Shown: positions 53,353-64,000, counted from the first letter of the stretch. The stretch is 64,000 nucleotides of DNA from Streptomyces sp. NRRL S-118 (GCF_000716335.1 NZ_KL591002.1:665439-729438), one strand, 5' to 3'. Notes: generated by a model not told the origin, from the sequence alone. Program-made: numbers and translations.

Positions 53353-53798
53353 GCGGCCGCTGCCTCCCCCTGCGCCTTCGGGGCGTGCATGCCGTCGTCC
53401 ACGTACTCCTCCAGGAACGACCGCTCCTCCGCGGTGATGCGGCGCGGGCGCTGCGCTTCTAGGTCGAACGGCACGACGATCGTCGAGGCCCGTACGTACA
53501 CCTGGTCGGGGTCCTTGATCTCGTACGCGATCGTCAGCGACGCCGCGCCGATCTTGGTGACCCACGACTCGATGGTCACCGGCTCGTGCCGGTGGACCAG
53601 CGGCCGTACGTAGTCGATCTCGTGCCGGGCGACGACGGAGCCGCCGGAGAACGACGGTGAGCCGTTGCCCGGCGCCAGCCGGAACATGAAGTCGATGCGG
53701 GCCTCCTCCAGGTAGCGGAGGAAGACCACATTGTTGACGTGCCCGAAGGCATCCATGTCCGACCAGCGCAACGGGCACTGGTAGATGTGACGAGCCAC
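53349..53798 (-). CDS. Acyl-CoA thioesterase (hot-dog fold, 4HBT family)
   Basis: 149 residues, the usual size. The catalytic Asp motif is WSDMDAFGHVNNVVFLRYLE (about residues 12-31), followed by ARIDFMF and the beta strands of the hot-dog fold (VTIESWVTKIGAASLTIAYE). It hydrolyses acyl-CoA esters in the cytoplasm; chain preference is unknown. GTG at 53798 gives the standard ARHIYQCPLRW beginning. It lies 10 bases behind ettA on the same strand and overlaps the downstream unknown gene. Confidence 0.9.
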   Translation of the reverse strand: MARHIYQCPLRWSDMDAFGHVNNVVFLRYLEEARIDFMFRLAPGNGSPSFSGGSVVARHEIDYVRPLVHRHEPVTIESWVTKIGAASLTIAYEIKDPDQVYVRASTIVVPFDLEAQRPRRITAEERSFLEEYVDDGMHAPKAQGEAAAA

Positions 53799-53808
53799 TG
53801 CCGCTGCC

Positions 53809-55473
<1,665 letters not shown>

Positions 55474-55575
55474 GAGAAACCGTCCGGCAATCCGAGAGTG
55501 GGCAGATACACCCCATCTTGCCTGACGTCCATCCCTTGATGGAAACCAGTAGGGGCGCGTGCGTGGGGGCGTGCT

Positions 55576-55627
55576 ACGGCGGTGGCCCCGGTCCGCGTGT
55601 CCGTGCACGCCCCGGGGCCACCGCCGT
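55576..55627 (-). terminator. Terminator after the thioester surface-protein gene
   Basis: A perfect 16-bp stem (ACGGCGGTGGCCCCGG with CCGGGGCCACCGCCGT) with a 20-base loop, 24 bases past the surface-protein stop and upstream of ettA. Confidence 0.75.
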
Positions 55628-55651
55628 CACGAACGGAGGGTCACTCTTAGG

Positions 55652-57109
55652 TCACTCGGCGGGTTCCCCGTCGGCTCCGGCCGCCCCGGCCGGGTCGTCC
55701 TTCTTCCTGCGGAGGAAGAAGACCGCCGCACCGCCGACCAGGACGAACGCGATCGCGGTTCCGGCGATCATCGGCGTGGCGTTGGACGCGCCGGTCTCGG
55801 CGAGGTCGAGACCGGTGCCCGCGGTCGCCGTCCCCGCGCCGGCGGTGACGCCGCCGGACAGGGGGCTGGGCTGCGAGGCGGGCTGCCCGGTCATGGTGGC
55901 TGTGCTCCCGGTGGTCCGGCAGTCCAGGACGCCCTTGAACGTCCTGGTGAAGCCGCCGGGCCCGGTGATGGTGAGGTGGTACGCCTGGTCCTCGGCAACG
56001 GGGACGGTCACCGTCCGGGTCTCGCCCGCCTGGATGGTGTGCTCGGTGCCCATGAGCGTGAAGGTGAAGGCGGCGTCACCCTTGTTGGTGGCCGTGATGT
56101 CCACGCCGCCCTCGGCGCAGTTCTTCTTCGCGGACAGCGCCGGTATGGCGCCCGCAGCGGCCCAGGTGGCGGTGGCCACCGCGGAGACGGTCGACTCGCT
56201 GGACCCGGCCAGGATCTGCGTCTGGCTCCGGGTGACGCCCGCGAAGGCGCGGCCGACCGGTACGGAGGTGGTGGCCTGCACGCTCAGCGCGGCGGTGCCG
56301 TCGGCGGCTCCCGCGGGCACGTCGAACCAGAGCTTGCTGCCGTCGACGGCCCTGTCGACGGGCTTGCCGGCCGCGTCGGTGATCCTGATGCCGCTGGCGG
56401 CGGCGTCGGCGGGCGGGTTCACCGTGACCCGGCCGGCGCCGGTGCGCACGGTGACCGGCCCGAGCCGGGTGCCGGCGGGGCCGGAGACGGCCCCGGGCTC
56501 CAGGCTCAGCGAGGCCCTGGGCTCGGCGACGCTGCCGGCCTCCTCCTCCAGCCAGTCGGCGAGCTTCTCGGCGGCCGGGTCGAGCGCCTCGACCTCGGCG
56601 CCGTCCGAGTACCGCCAGATCGCCACCTGGGTGCCGGCGGCCGCCGTCTCCGGCGTGAGCGGGCCGGTGCCGGCTTCCTCGGCGAGGCCCACGAGGTCGT
56701 CGACCTGCGGGTAGGAGTGCTGGAGGATCCACCGGATCCGGCCCGCGTCCTTGTTGCCCCCGAGCGAGGTCTGGTCCCAGGGGGTCTCCAGGTACCTGGC
56801 CTTCTCCTGGGTGGGGTTGTGCAGGTCGATGCAGTACGTCTTGAGGGTGCCCCCGCCGTCGACGGTCATCTCGAACAGACCGGCGGGCAGCTGCTGTTCC
56901 TGATTGCCGACGTGGAGCACGGCCTGGTGGAAGGTGGTCAGCCCGTTGAGGGTGGCGGCCGCACCACCCTGGTGCTGGGGCGCCTCGTCGGCGGAGGCCG
57001 GCGTCGCACCGCCGAGGGCGCCCGCCGTGATCAGCCCGGAGGCGACGACCGCGGCGGCCAGACGGGCGGCGCGACTCTTCCGCCTCCGTACAGAAAACGC
57101 AGCAAACAC
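55652..57109 (-). CDS. Cys-Gln thioester-forming (TQxA) surface protein with LAxTG sorting signal
   Basis: 485 residues. A signal peptide (about 1-40, cleaved near ASADEA) leads to a thioester domain: reactive Cys in TYCIDLH (about residue 90) and the partner Gln in GTQVAIWRYSDG (about 157). Beta-rich linker domains follow, then a Thr/Gly/Ala-rich stalk, the sorting motif LAETG (about 434), a membrane helix and a RRKK tail. Class E sortases use LAxTG. Internal thioesters bind host or substrate amines covalently, so this is an adhesin on the wall or aerial surface. GTG at 57109 follows AGGGG. A strong terminator lies downstream. Confidence 0.92.
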   Translation of the reverse strand: MFAAFSVRRRKSRAARLAAAVVASGLITAGALGGATPASADEAPQHQGGAAATLNGLTTFHQAVLHVGNQEQQLPAGLFEMTVDGGGTLKTYCIDLHNPTQEKARYLETPWDQTSLGGNKDAGRIRWILQHSYPQVDDLVGLAEEAGTGPLTPETAAAGTQVAIWRYSDGAEVEALDPAAEKLADWLEEEAGSVAEPRASLSLEPGAVSGPAGTRLGPVTVRTGAGRVTVNPPADAAASGIRITDAAGKPVDRAVDGSKLWFDVPAGAADGTAALSVQATTSVPVGRAFAGVTRSQTQILAGSSESTVSAVATATWAAAGAIPALSAKKNCAEGGVDITATNKGDAAFTFTLMGTEHTIQAGETRTVTVPVAEDQAYHLTITGPGGFTRTFKGVLDCRTTGSTATMTGQPASQPSPLSGGVTAGAGTATAGTGLDLAETGASNATPMIAGTAIAFVLVGGAAVFFLRRKKDDPAGAAGADGEPAE

Positions 57110-57242
57110 AGAATTCCCCTCTGGGCGAGGTGTTGTCGCGTGGGACGCGTGGGGGGAGTGCCTCGCCAGCCGACTCAAGTGCCCCGTGAGTACCCGGGAA
57201 TCCTAAAGAGGCGGCCCAGCACAGTCCCCTGTCATACCGTCA

Positions 57243-57271
57243 GATAACCATTCCGACTCGGAATCGTTATC
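57243..57271. promoter_or_regulatory. 29-bp near-perfect inverted repeat between ssbB and the surface-protein gene
   Basis: The 14-base arms GATAACCATTCCGA and TCGGAATCGTTATC around a single C differ at one position. The element lies 33 bases after the ssbB stop and about 134 bases before the surface-protein start. Its A/T-rich arms look like an operator; a terminator for ssbB is the alternative. Confidence 0.55.
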
Positions 57272-57303
57272 GCGCGCTTGCGCGGACGGCCGGCGGAGGC
57301 CCG

Positions 57304-57750
57304 TCACCGCACCAACTCCGCCGCGTTCTCGGCGCCGCGCTGCATTTCACCATGCGCGGCGGACTCTTGATCACCGGCCGCTTGCGGCTCGGCCCTCGCC
57401 GGCCGCCTGAACGCCGAGGTCCCGCGCGTCAGGTCGTGTCCCGCCGCCACCGCGTCGATGTCCACGAACGTCCTGCGCTGCCCCTCCCAGTCCTCCTCGC
57501 GGACCTTCAGCCGGCCGTGCACCACCAGCGGATCGCCGACCGCGACCGACGCGGCCAGGTTCGCCCCGAGCGTGCGCCACGCGCAGACCGTGTAGAAGCT
57601 GGTGGGCCCGTCGACCCAGCCCGCCCTCTCCCGGTCCCACCGCCGTGCCCGCGCCGCGAACCGGAACTTCGCCACTCCCCCGGCCGCCGTGTCCCGGTAG
57701 TCCACGCTGGTCGCCACATTGCCCACGACGGTCACCATGGTCTCGTTCAC
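57304..57750 (-). CDS. ssbB: Single-stranded DNA-binding protein SsbB
   Basis: 148 residues. The OB fold is visible from MVTVVGNVATSVDYRD through FRFAARARRWDRE, FYTVCAWRTLGANLAASV, GDPLVVHGRLKVREEDWEG and FVDIDAVAAGHDLTRG. It lacks the Gly-rich acidic tail of SsbA, as expected for the second Streptomyces paralogue, known to act in chromosome segregation during sporulation. GTG at 57750 gives the NETMVTVVGN beginning and has AAGGGG 8 bases upstream; a GTG three codons earlier touches the ribosome site. Its C-terminal 35 residues are Ala/Glu-rich. Confidence 0.92.
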   Translation of the reverse strand: MNETMVTVVGNVATSVDYRDTAAGGVAKFRFAARARRWDRERAGWVDGPTSFYTVCAWRTLGANLAASVAVGDPLVVHGRLKVREEDWEGQRRTFVDIDAVAAGHDLTRGTSAFRRPARAEPQAAGDQESAAHGEMQRGAENAAELVR

Positions 57751-58033
57751 CGCGTCCACCCCTTCCGTCCGCCGGTCCCGCGCCGGCCGTCGACAGACCC
57801 CATGCTGAGCGCGCTGCCGAATTCCCGCCGACGGGTGTGTACAAGTCTGCTCATGTGCACAACTCCGTCACCCACATGGGGCAGCACGCGACGCTCCACC
57901 GTGCCCGCACCCAGGTCCCTGGCGCCCGCACCGCAGTGCCCTCGTGCCCGCACCGCAGGCCACCTCATGAGCCCGCCGCCCCCCGTGCCGCGACCGCCGC
58001 ATCCGCCGGACCTCGACCGACCCGTCCCGGAGC

Positions 58034-59890
58034 TCAACCCACCCGCCGGCCCGAGTCCACCGTCGCGTACTGCTCGCGGACCTCGCGGTAGCGCATGAGC
58101 TCGGCCGCGATCGGGTCGAGCACCATCGCCCGGCCGCACCCCGCCGCCGCCTCCCGCAGCCGGCGCTCCGTCTCCTGGCCGTAGCGGCGCGCGGGCCCCC
58201 GGGCGGCCGCCGCGCACGCCCACTCCACCAGCGGGCCCCCGACGACACCGGCCAGCATGATCAGCGCGGGGACCATGAGGCCCGGTTCCAGGACGCCGAC
58301 GATCTGGCCCGCCAGCCACAGGCCGCCGTAGAACTGGAGCAGCGTCATGGCCGCCTGGGTCAGCACCGCGGCCGGCCACCAGGCGGGGCGCGGCGGCCGC
58401 CCGTTCCTGCCCGTCCGCTCCTCCTTGCCCGCGCGCCCTTCCTCGCCCTGCTCCTGCTCCTTGCTCAGGCGACCCTTCCTCCCGCGCCGGCCCTGCTTGC
58501 CCGGCCGGCCTTCCCTGTCCGGCTGCGTTTCCTTGCCGGGCCGTGTTTCGTTGCCCGGCCGGCCGACCGTCACCGCCAGCTCGTCCAGGGCTTCCGGAAG
58601 CCCCTGCGAGCCCCGTACCGCCGCCTCGCGCACCGCCTGGGCCCATGGCGCCGGCAGTCCGCGTGCCGCCTCGTCCGCGACCACCCGTACCGCCTGCTCG
58701 ACGCGCTGCCGGGCGGTGAGCTCGTCCTCCACGGGCACCTCGGCCTGCGGTTCCGCGCCGGCCCCGGGCGTCCGCAGCCGCTCGTACCACCGCCACAGCC
58801 GCAGCCACGGCGTGCCGCACGCCCGTCCCGCGTTGCGCCGCCACTCGCGCTCCGCGGCCTCGCCCGCCGCCCGGGCACCGACGGCGACCGCGAGCCGCGC
58901 CCCGAAGTCCTCGCGGGACCGCTCGTCGAGCCCGGTCCGGCTGTCCGCCACGTACACCGGGCGCAGCCGCCGTGCCGTCGCGTCCACGTCCGCCGACAGC
59001 CTCCGCTGGGCGGCGTTGCGCTGCTGGACGAACGCGCCGAGCATGTCGCGCAGTTCGCCGACGCCCTCCCCGGTGAGCGCGGACAGGGCCATGACCGTGG
59101 CGCCGGGTTCGCCGTGTTCGCCGAGGGCCATGCCGTCCTCGTCGAGGAGCCGCCGCAGGTCGTCGAGGACCTGGTCGGCGGCTTCGCCCGGCAGCCGGTC
59201 CACCTGGTTGAGCACCACGAACGTCACTTCCGCGTGCCCGGCCAGCGGCCGCAGGTAGCGCTCGTGCAGCGCGGCGTCGGCGTACTTCTCCGGGTCGACC
59301 ACCCAGATCACCGCGTCCACCAGGGCCAGCAGCCGGTCCACCTGCTCGCGGTGGGCGATGACCGCCGAATCGTGGTCGGGCAGGTCCACCAGGACGAGGC
59401 CCTGCAGCGCCTCGTCGCCGGCCCCTCCCGCAAGGGGACGGCGGCGCAGCCGCCCCGGAATGGCGAGCCGGTCCAGCAGCCCGCCGGCGCCCTCGGACCA
59501 GGCACAGGCGATGGGCGCGGAGGTGGTGGGCCGGCGCAGCCCCGTCTCGGAGACCGGTACCCCCGCGAGCGCGTTGATCAGGGTCGACTTGCCGCTGCCG
59601 GTCGCGCCGGCGATGGCGACCACCGTGTGCCGGGAGGACAGCCGCTGCCGGGCGGCCGCCTCCTCCAGGACGCGCCCCGCCTCGGCGAGCGTCGCGCCGT
59701 CGAGCCGGGTCGCCGAGAGCCCGACGAGTTTGCGCAGGGCGTCGAGGCGGCCGCGCAGGGCGGTCGCGTAGGGGCCGTCCGGCGTCTGTGGTTCCTCGGC
59801 GGCGGGCTCCTCGTTCGCCGCCTCCTCCTGCACGCGGCGGGCGATGAGCCCGTCGTCCCAGCGTTCGTCCACGGCACTCACCGCAGTCAC
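58034..59890 (-). CDS. Dynamin-like GTPase with C-terminal membrane helices
   Basis: 618 residues. The GTPase domain has P-loop GATGSGKST (about 95-103), switch Thr in [18 protein letters not shown] in the G3 position and a G4-like NQVD. A long helical region and a basic spacer with short Gly-Lys-Glu repeats ([14 protein letters not shown] and on, about 455-500) precede two membrane helices (about 507-530 and 538-560). This resembles actinobacterial paired dynamins that remodel membrane, for example at sporulation septa; DynA/DynB of Streptomyces are such a pair, but orthology is not shown. GTG at 59890 overlaps the stop of the upstream GTPase gene (GTGA). Confidence 0.85.
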   Translation of the reverse strand: MTAVSAVDERWDDGLIARRVQEEAANEEPAAEEPQTPDGPYATALRGRLDALRKLVGLSATRLDGATLAEAGRVLEEAAARQRLSSRHTVVAIAGATGSGKSTLINALAGVPVSETGLRRPTTSAPIACAWSEGAGGLLDRLAIPGRLRRRPLAGGAGDEALQGLVLVDLPDHDSAVIAHREQVDRLLALVDAVIWVVDPEKYADAALHERYLRPLAGHAEVTFVVLNQVDRLPGEAADQVLDDLRRLLDEDGMALGEHGEPGATVMALSALTGEGVGELRDMLGAFVQQRNAAQRRLSADVDATARRLRPVYVADSRTGLDERSREDFGARLAVAVGARAAGEAAEREWRRNAGRACGTPWLRLWRWYERLRTPGAGAEPQAEVPVEDELTARQRVEQAVRVVADEAARGLPAPWAQAVREAAVRGSQGLPEALDELAVTVGRPGNETRPGKETQPDREGRPGKQGRRGRKGRLSKEQEQGEEGRAGKEERTGRNGRPPRPAWWPAAVLTQAAMTLLQFYGGLWLAGQIVGVLEPGLMVPALIMLAGVVGGPLVEWACAAAARGPARRYGQETERRLREAAAGCGRAMVLDPIAAELMRYREVREQYATVDSGRRVG

Positions 59891-61476
59891 CTCTCCCTCT
59901 GCAGTACGGACAGCGCAGCGATCAGCTCGGCCTGCGGCTCGGGCGTGATGCCGAGCCGGTCGAGCGGCGCGAGGCGCCGGTCCCTTTCCTCGTGCAGGAC
60001 GCGGTCGATGTACGTCTCCACCAGCTCGCCGCCCCGGTCACGCAGTCTCAGGGCGCTCTGCGCGCCGAGGAGTTCGGCGAGCCGCTCGCCGGCGTTGCGG
60101 GTGCGGCGTCCGCCGAGCAGCGCGGCCGCCAGGAGGGCGGCCACGGTGTCGGGGTCCGGAGCGGCGTTGCGCTCCATGCGCCGCACTTCGTCCTCGGCGA
60201 GCTCCTCCAGGACCCGCCGCCAGCGCCGTACGGCCATGCCGATGCGCTCGGCCGACTCGGCGTCGGGTGGCGCCTGTCCGCCGCCGAGCGCCCCGGACGC
60301 CGGTTCGCGCCCCCACGCTTCCTTTACGCGTTCGTCGGCGGCTGCGACGGCGCACTGGAACAGCGCGCCGAGCGACTCGGTGAGCGAGTCGAGCAGTTCG
60401 GTGGCCGAGCAGTCGCGGGGGAAGCCGCGCCAGCGGGTGCGGGCGTCCCCCGCGAGGACGGCGCCGCGCTGCAGCTCCCGGCGCACTCGCTCGCCCTCCT
60501 TCTCGTACGCGGCGTCGACGCCCCCGGAAAGCCGTACGGCGGCGGCGTACTGGGCCGCGACGGCCCCGGCGAGCTCGGGCATGCGCACCCGCAGCGAGGC
60601 GATGACGCCCTTGGCGGTGCGCCCGACGGCCTGCCGGCGGGCGGCGGGGTCCTGGGCGTGGTGGTTCAGCCAGGCGCGCAGGGCGGCCACGGCGTTCTCC
60701 GGCAGCAGTCCGCTGCCGCCGCCCGCCGACTCGGGCAGCTCGGGGATGGTGAAGCGCGGCACGTCGCCCAGTCCGGCCCGCACGAGCAGCGCCTCGTACT
60801 GCCGCGACACCTCGCCGATGACCTGGTGCGGCACCCGGTCGAGGACGGTGACCAGGGAGACGTCGTACTCCTTGGCGGTGCGCAGCAGGTGCCAGGGCAC
60901 GGCGTCGGCGTACCGGGAGGCGGTGGTGACCATGACCCATACGTCGGCGGCGCAGAGCAGCTCGGCGGCGAGCTCACGGCTCTCGACGACGAGGGAGTCG
61001 ATGTCGGGCGCGTCGAGCAGCGCGAGCCCGCGCGGCAGGCTGTGCGCGGTCTCGACGCGCAGCGCCTTGCCGCCCGCGGGCTCCGGCTCCCCGTCCTCGG
61101 GCCCCCACACGCGCGTCAGCTGGGGCAGCACCCGCATGCCGGCGAACCAGTGGTGGTCCTCGGGGTGGCAGACGAGGACGGGCGTCCGTGTGGTGGGCCG
61201 CAGGACGCCGGCCTCGCTGACGCGTCGCCCGACCAGCGAATTGACGAGGGTGGACTTGCCCGCCCCGGTGGAGCCCCCGACCACGACCAGCATGGGCGCT
61301 TCCGGTTCCTTCAGCCGTGGCACCAGGTAGTCGTCGAGCTGCGCGAGCAACTCGGCACGCGTCTGCCGCGCCCTGGGTGCCCCTGGAAGGGGGAGGGGGA
61401 GACGCACGGCAGCGACACGGTCGCGCAGGGCGGAGAGTGCGTCGATGAGCTGAGGCCGTACGTCCAAGGTCACCAC
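59887..61476 (-). CDS. Dynamin-like GTPase, soluble partner
   Basis: 529 residues. P-loop [10 protein letters not shown] (about 69-78), RPTTRTP switch motif, LLDAPDID in the G3 position and VTVLDRVP in the G4-like position. The C-terminal part is helical with many Arg/Glu pairs; no membrane helix is seen, so it may associate with membrane through the second GTPase. The start is a GTG at 61476 or the next GTG at 61473; neither has a strong ribosome site. Its stop overlaps the next gene by four bases, implying stoichiometric production of the two proteins. Confidence 0.85.
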   Translation of the reverse strand: MVTLDVRPQLIDALSALRDRVAAVRLPLPLPGAPRARQTRAELLAQLDDYLVPRLKEPEAPMLVVVGGSTGAGKSTLVNSLVGRRVSEAGVLRPTTRTPVLVCHPEDHHWFAGMRVLPQLTRVWGPEDGEPEPAGGKALRVETAHSLPRGLALLDAPDIDSLVVESRELAAELLCAADVWVMVTTASRYADAVPWHLLRTAKEYDVSLVTVLDRVPHQVIGEVSRQYEALLVRAGLGDVPRFTIPELPESAGGGSGLLPENAVAALRAWLNHHAQDPAARRQAVGRTAKGVIASLRVRMPELAGAVAAQYAAAVRLSGGVDAAYEKEGERVRRELQRGAVLAGDARTRWRGFPRDCSATELLDSLTESLGALFQCAVAAADERVKEAWGREPASGALGGGQAPPDAESAERIGMAVRRWRRVLEELAEDEVRRMERNAAPDPDTVAALLAAALLGGRRTRNAGERLAELLGAQSALRLRDRGGELVETYIDRVLHEERDRRLAPLDRLGITPEPQAELIAALSVLQRER

Positions 61477-61791
61477 ATGCGAAGAATGCCCAATTTCGGC
61501 ACCGTTTTGAAGCGTATGGGGGCCTCTGCGCGCCGATCAAGCACAATCCGGCACGGGGGACACAGGGGACGAGTGGGACGCAGGCATAACGAGTGCACAA
61601 CACCCGGGCCGCGTGACGCGAAAAGCGCTGCGAGAATCGCACCTGCCTGCGATTATCGGTTCGCTTCACCGAACCTCCACATCGTGCCACGCAGGTGAAG
61701 CGACCGGGTCAAGGCGATCGGAGCCCTATCCTTGTCCCCGGCAAGGTCACGGACAACCCACCAGGGGCTCCAGGCCACAAGGCCACCACCG
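61477..61791. other. Intergenic region between the GTPase pair and tRNA-Arg
   Basis: 315 bases with no credible gene. The centre is less G/C-rich than its surroundings (around TGCGATTATCGGTTCG) and probably carries the divergent promoters of the GTPase operon and the tRNA, but I could not define -35/-10 elements with confidence. Confidence 0.5.
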
Positions 61792-61864
61792 GCCCCCGTA
61801 GCTCAGTGGATAGAGCAGGCGCCTTCTAAGCGCTTGGCCGCAGGTTCGAGTCCTGCCGGGGGCG
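61792..61864 (+). tRNA. tRNA-Arg (anticodon UCU)
   Basis: A full cloverleaf is present: acceptor GCCCCCG/CGGGGGC, D-stem GCTC/GAGC, anticodon stem GGCGC/GCGCT with loop CTTCTAA (anticodon TCT at 61825-61827), T-stem GCAGG/CCTGC with loop TTCGAGT, discriminator G. The 3' CCA is not encoded (CAC follows). It reads AGA, a very rare codon in such GC-rich genomes. A hairpin terminator follows. Confidence 0.95.
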
Positions 61865-61873
61865 CACCGCCAA

Positions 61874-61891
61874 GCCCTCCCCTGGGAGGGC
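61874..61891 (+). terminator. Terminator after tRNA-Arg
   Basis: Stem GCCCTCC/GGAGGGC with a CCTG loop, 10 bases after the tRNA end, followed by CTTCC. Confidence 0.65.
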
Positions 61892-61936
61892 CTTCCTGGT
61901 TGAACGGGCGACCAATTCAGGATCATCCTTGCGGGC

Positions 61937-62673
61937 ATGATCCTGCGAGCCCCCGCCCTCGATGCGGTCGCCGCGCGCGACTACGCCTTCGACTGGGCTC
62001 TCGTCGACGTGGAGACCTCCGGTCTCGTTCCTCGCCGGGACCGCGTGCTGTCGGTCGCGGTGGTGACCGTCGGGCCTGACGGAGAGCAGACCGGCGAGTT
62101 CTCGACGCTTCTGGACCCCGGGTGCGATCCGGGCCCGGTGGACATGCACGGCCTGACCGCCGAGCGGCTGCGCGGGGCGCCGACGTTCGAGCAGGTCGCG
62201 GGGCGGATCGGGGCATTGCTCCAGGACCGGGTCCTGGTCGCCCACAACGCGCAGTTCGACTACGACTTCCTGGCTCACGAGTTCGCACGGGCACGGATGT
62301 ACCTGCCGGTCTCACAGCGGCTGTGCACCTGCCGGCACGGTTCGGCTCCTCACCGACGGCCCGGGCCGGGCAGACCATCGCCCTCGATCTCGCCTCGCTG
62401 CCGCCTTCCAGCCGGAAGATCGTCGTGGCTGCCGCCATCGACGGCGACGCCGCCTTCGGCGACATCGGCGCGGTCCAGGTCATCGCCGCTCCCGGCAGCG
62501 GCGCCGCCCCGTTGGCGCGGGCCACGTTGGACGCCGCGACCACGGAACGCGTGCTGCTCCTCGCCGAGGTCTACCGCCGCGGGCCGGCCTGGCGCTTTCG
62601 CGCGGTGGGCCAGGGATACGAGTACGGGCTCGACGCCCTCGCTCGCGGTTACGGCGTCGACATCGCCGACTGA
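61937..62673 (+). pseudogene. Remnant of an exonuclease-TerD fusion gene (internal deletion and frameshift)
   Basis: The first frame (61937 to about 62335) encodes a DEDDh exonuclease start: motif I ALVDVETSG, then MHGLTAERLRG and motif II VAHNAQFDYDFLAHEF, breaking off at SQRLCT before the motif III His/Asp. A different frame then encodes the end of a TerD domain (TIALDLASLPPSS, ATLDAATTERVLLLAEVYRRG, FRAVGQGYEYGLDALARGYG) with stop at 62673. From memory, intact Streptomyces relatives join an exonuclease, BRCT-like parts and a TerD domain in one long protein; here the whole middle is missing and the frames disagree. Non-functional in this form, unless a short product is still used. Confidence 0.7.
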
Positions 62674-62860
62674 GCGGACGGCGGACCGAGGCATCGGCAG
62701 GTCCCGCTCACCGGCGCCGAGGCGGGGCTGCGGGCGGGCACACTCCCGCGCCGGCTTCGACGTCGCAACCGGTCGGGCCGGTGCCACACATGCCACGTCG
62801 GAACGTCCCGAGTGCCCGCCGGTGCCCGGCCCGGGAGGCCGGCCCCGCCGCGAAACGGCC

Positions 62861-62893
62861 GGGCCCTCCCCCGCGGGTGGCGGGGGAGGGCCC
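62861..62893 (-). terminator. Terminator after the MmyB-like regulator gene
   Basis: A perfect 12-bp stem (GGGCCCTCCCCC with GGGGGAGGGCCC) with a 9-base loop, 20 bases beyond the minus-strand stop. Confidence 0.78.
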
Positions 62894-62912
62894 GGGCGGG
62901 TGGCGGAGGTGG

Positions 62913-63806
62913 TCAGGGCGTGGTGCGGGCCGTGGTGCGCGGGGTCACCGGGTTGGTCGAGCGGGTGGCCGTGGCCAGGAGGCGGAGCGCTGCCTCCGAC
63001 GGGCTTCCCGGCTCGGCGCTGTAGGCGAGTACGCGCTGGCCCGACGGGTCCGACAACTGCATGCTCTCGAAGCCGAGTTCCATCGGCCCCACCAGCGGGT
63101 GGTGGAACCGCTTCGCCCCCGAGGTGCAGCCGCGCACCGGGTGGCGCGACCACAGGGCGGCGAACTCCGTGCTCTTCATCGCGAGTTGGCCGATGAGCTC
63201 GGCGAGGGCGCGGTCGTCCGGGTGGCGGCCCGCCGTCAGGCGCAGGGCGGCGAGGGCCGTCCTCGCCTCCTCCTCCCACTCCGTGTACAGCTCGCGGGTG
63301 TGCGCGTCCAGGAAGAGCATGCGCGTCAGGTTCGGCCGCTGCGACGGGCTGTCCGGGCTCTCGGGGTCGATGTGGCCGGCCAGCAGGGCGTGCCCCAGCG
63401 GGTTCCAGGCCAGCACGTCGTTGCGCCGGTCCAGGACCACGGCCGGCACGTCGGCCATCGCGTTGATCAGGTTCCGCAGGTTGGTGCGGGCGTGCTCGGG
63501 ACGCGCGGCCTGCGGGCGGCGGGGCCGGGAGGGGCGGGCCAGGTCCCGCAGGTGGGCGCACTCGTCCTCGCTCAGCCGCAGCGCCCGGGCGATGGCGTCC
63601 AGGACCGCCTCGGAGGCGTTGGTGCTCTGCCCCTGTTCGAGCCGCGTGTAGTGGGTGACGCTGACACCGGCGAGCAGGGCCAGCTCCTCGCGGCGCAGGC
63701 CGGGCACCCGCCTGCGGGTGCCGTGCGGCGGCAGACCGACGTCCTCGGGCCGCAGCCTGGCCCGCCGGCTCCGCAGGAAGTCTCCGAGCTCCGATTGAGT
63801 ACCCAT
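62913..63806 (-). CDS. XRE-type regulator with MmyB-like ligand domain
   Basis: 297 residues. An N-terminal helix-turn-helix (about 8-85: LGDFLRSRRARLRPEDVGLP, VPGLRREELALLAGVSVTHYTRLEQG) is followed by an MmyB-type PAS-like domain (about 105-270: AVVLDRRNDVLAWNPLGHAL, NLTRMLFLD, ELIGQLAMKSTEFAALWSRH, GPMELGFESMQL). MmyB of the methylenomycin cluster binds a fatty acid-like ligand, and members often control a divergent oxidoreductase gene. A gene probably begins on the opposite strand at the window edge. ATG at 63806 opens the standard family N-terminus. Confidence 0.93.
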   Translation of the reverse strand: MGTQSELGDFLRSRRARLRPEDVGLPPHGTRRRVPGLRREELALLAGVSVTHYTRLEQGQSTNASEAVLDAIARALRLSEDECAHLRDLARPSRPRRPQAARPEHARTNLRNLINAMADVPAVVLDRRNDVLAWNPLGHALLAGHIDPESPDSPSQRPNLTRMLFLDAHTRELYTEWEEEARTALAALRLTAGRHPDDRALAELIGQLAMKSTEFAALWSRHPVRGCTSGAKRFHHPLVGPMELGFESMQLSDPSGQRVLAYSAEPGSPSEAALRLLATATRSTNPVTPRTTARTTP

Positions 63807-63995
63807 GCCCTCCAGTGTCCCCGCCGGGCGCGCCGGGTGCGAGCGCTCAGCCTGGTCCTGTCATGAGTAGTCTCCGGGCTCGTGGCCTCCCGGCGCCTAG
63901 CCAGAACAGAGGTCTGGGCACCCCCTGGCCGTGGCGCCAAGGTTCCTTCGTACCCCCGTTGCGGAGCGATACGAAGCGAATGGAGCTCGGAGACC

Positions 63996-64000
63996 ATGTC
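63996..64000 (+). CDS. Possible start of a divergent gene cut by the window edge
   Basis: An ATG at 63996 has GGAG-type sequences at 63982-63985 and 63989-63992; another ATG lies at 63980. Only five bases are visible, so nothing can be said about the product. Position opposite an MmyB-like regulator suggests its target gene. Confidence 0.25.

Overview
The window is chromosomal DNA from a Streptomyces-type actinomycete. The evidence is very high GC with strong third-position G/C bias, many GTG and occasional TTG starts behind GGAGG-like ribosome sites, four-base ATGA/GTGA gene overlaps, and typical gene families: TQxA/LAxTG surface protein, SsbB, EttA, GlnX-GlnH-PknG, MmyB-like regulator. No rRNA, CRISPR array, transposase, integrase or replication origin was seen. 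One tRNA (Arg, anticodon UCU) is present.

Layout. 1-13.4 kb: 3' part of a secreted subtilase, an Asd paralogue, aminopeptidase N, a WrbA flavoprotein divergent from a TetR regulator across operator-like repeats, a LysR regulator, a secreted I36-type protein, and two EamA exporters divergent from a MarR regulator across a 26-bp perfect palindrome. 13.4-21.3 kb: 4-alpha-glucanotransferase with a short coupled upstream ORF, a large secreted GH84-type hexosaminidase, an HNH endonuclease divergent from an MscS channel. 21.3-22.0 kb: a VapBC-like toxin-antitoxin pair. 22.0-33.3 kb (minus strand): a three-gene island of a secreted LamG protein, a 2218-residue YD-repeat/RHS protein with an unrecognised C-terminal module, and a small lipoprotein. 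The toxin tip and the lipoprotein are visibly richer in A/T than everything around them, which fits a polymorphic toxin and its immunity gene.

33.5-40.2 kb: a sugar catabolic operon with a ROK regulator, binding lipoprotein, two permeases, a GH4 glycosidase and a BadF/N-acetylglucosamine-kinase-type sugar kinase, but no ATPase gene. 40.4-51.1 kb: a seven-gene signalling module (GlnX-like membrane protein, GlnH-like binding protein, helical protein, PknG-like kinase, PP2C phosphatase, von Willebrand A protein, FHA protein) in which kinase, phosphatase and FHA protein all carry zinc-ribbon segments. It probably senses an amino acid outside the membrane and passes this to protein phosphorylation inside.

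51.1-64 kb: isoaspartyl methyltransferase, truncated haemoglobin, an unknown protein coupled to an acyl-CoA thioesterase, EttA, a sortase-anchored thioester surface protein, SsbB, two dynamin-like GTPases in an overlapping pair, tRNA-Arg, a collapsed exonuclease-TerD pseudogene and an MmyB-like regulator. The two parts that most deserve attention are the LamG/RHS/lipoprotein island and the PknG-centred module.
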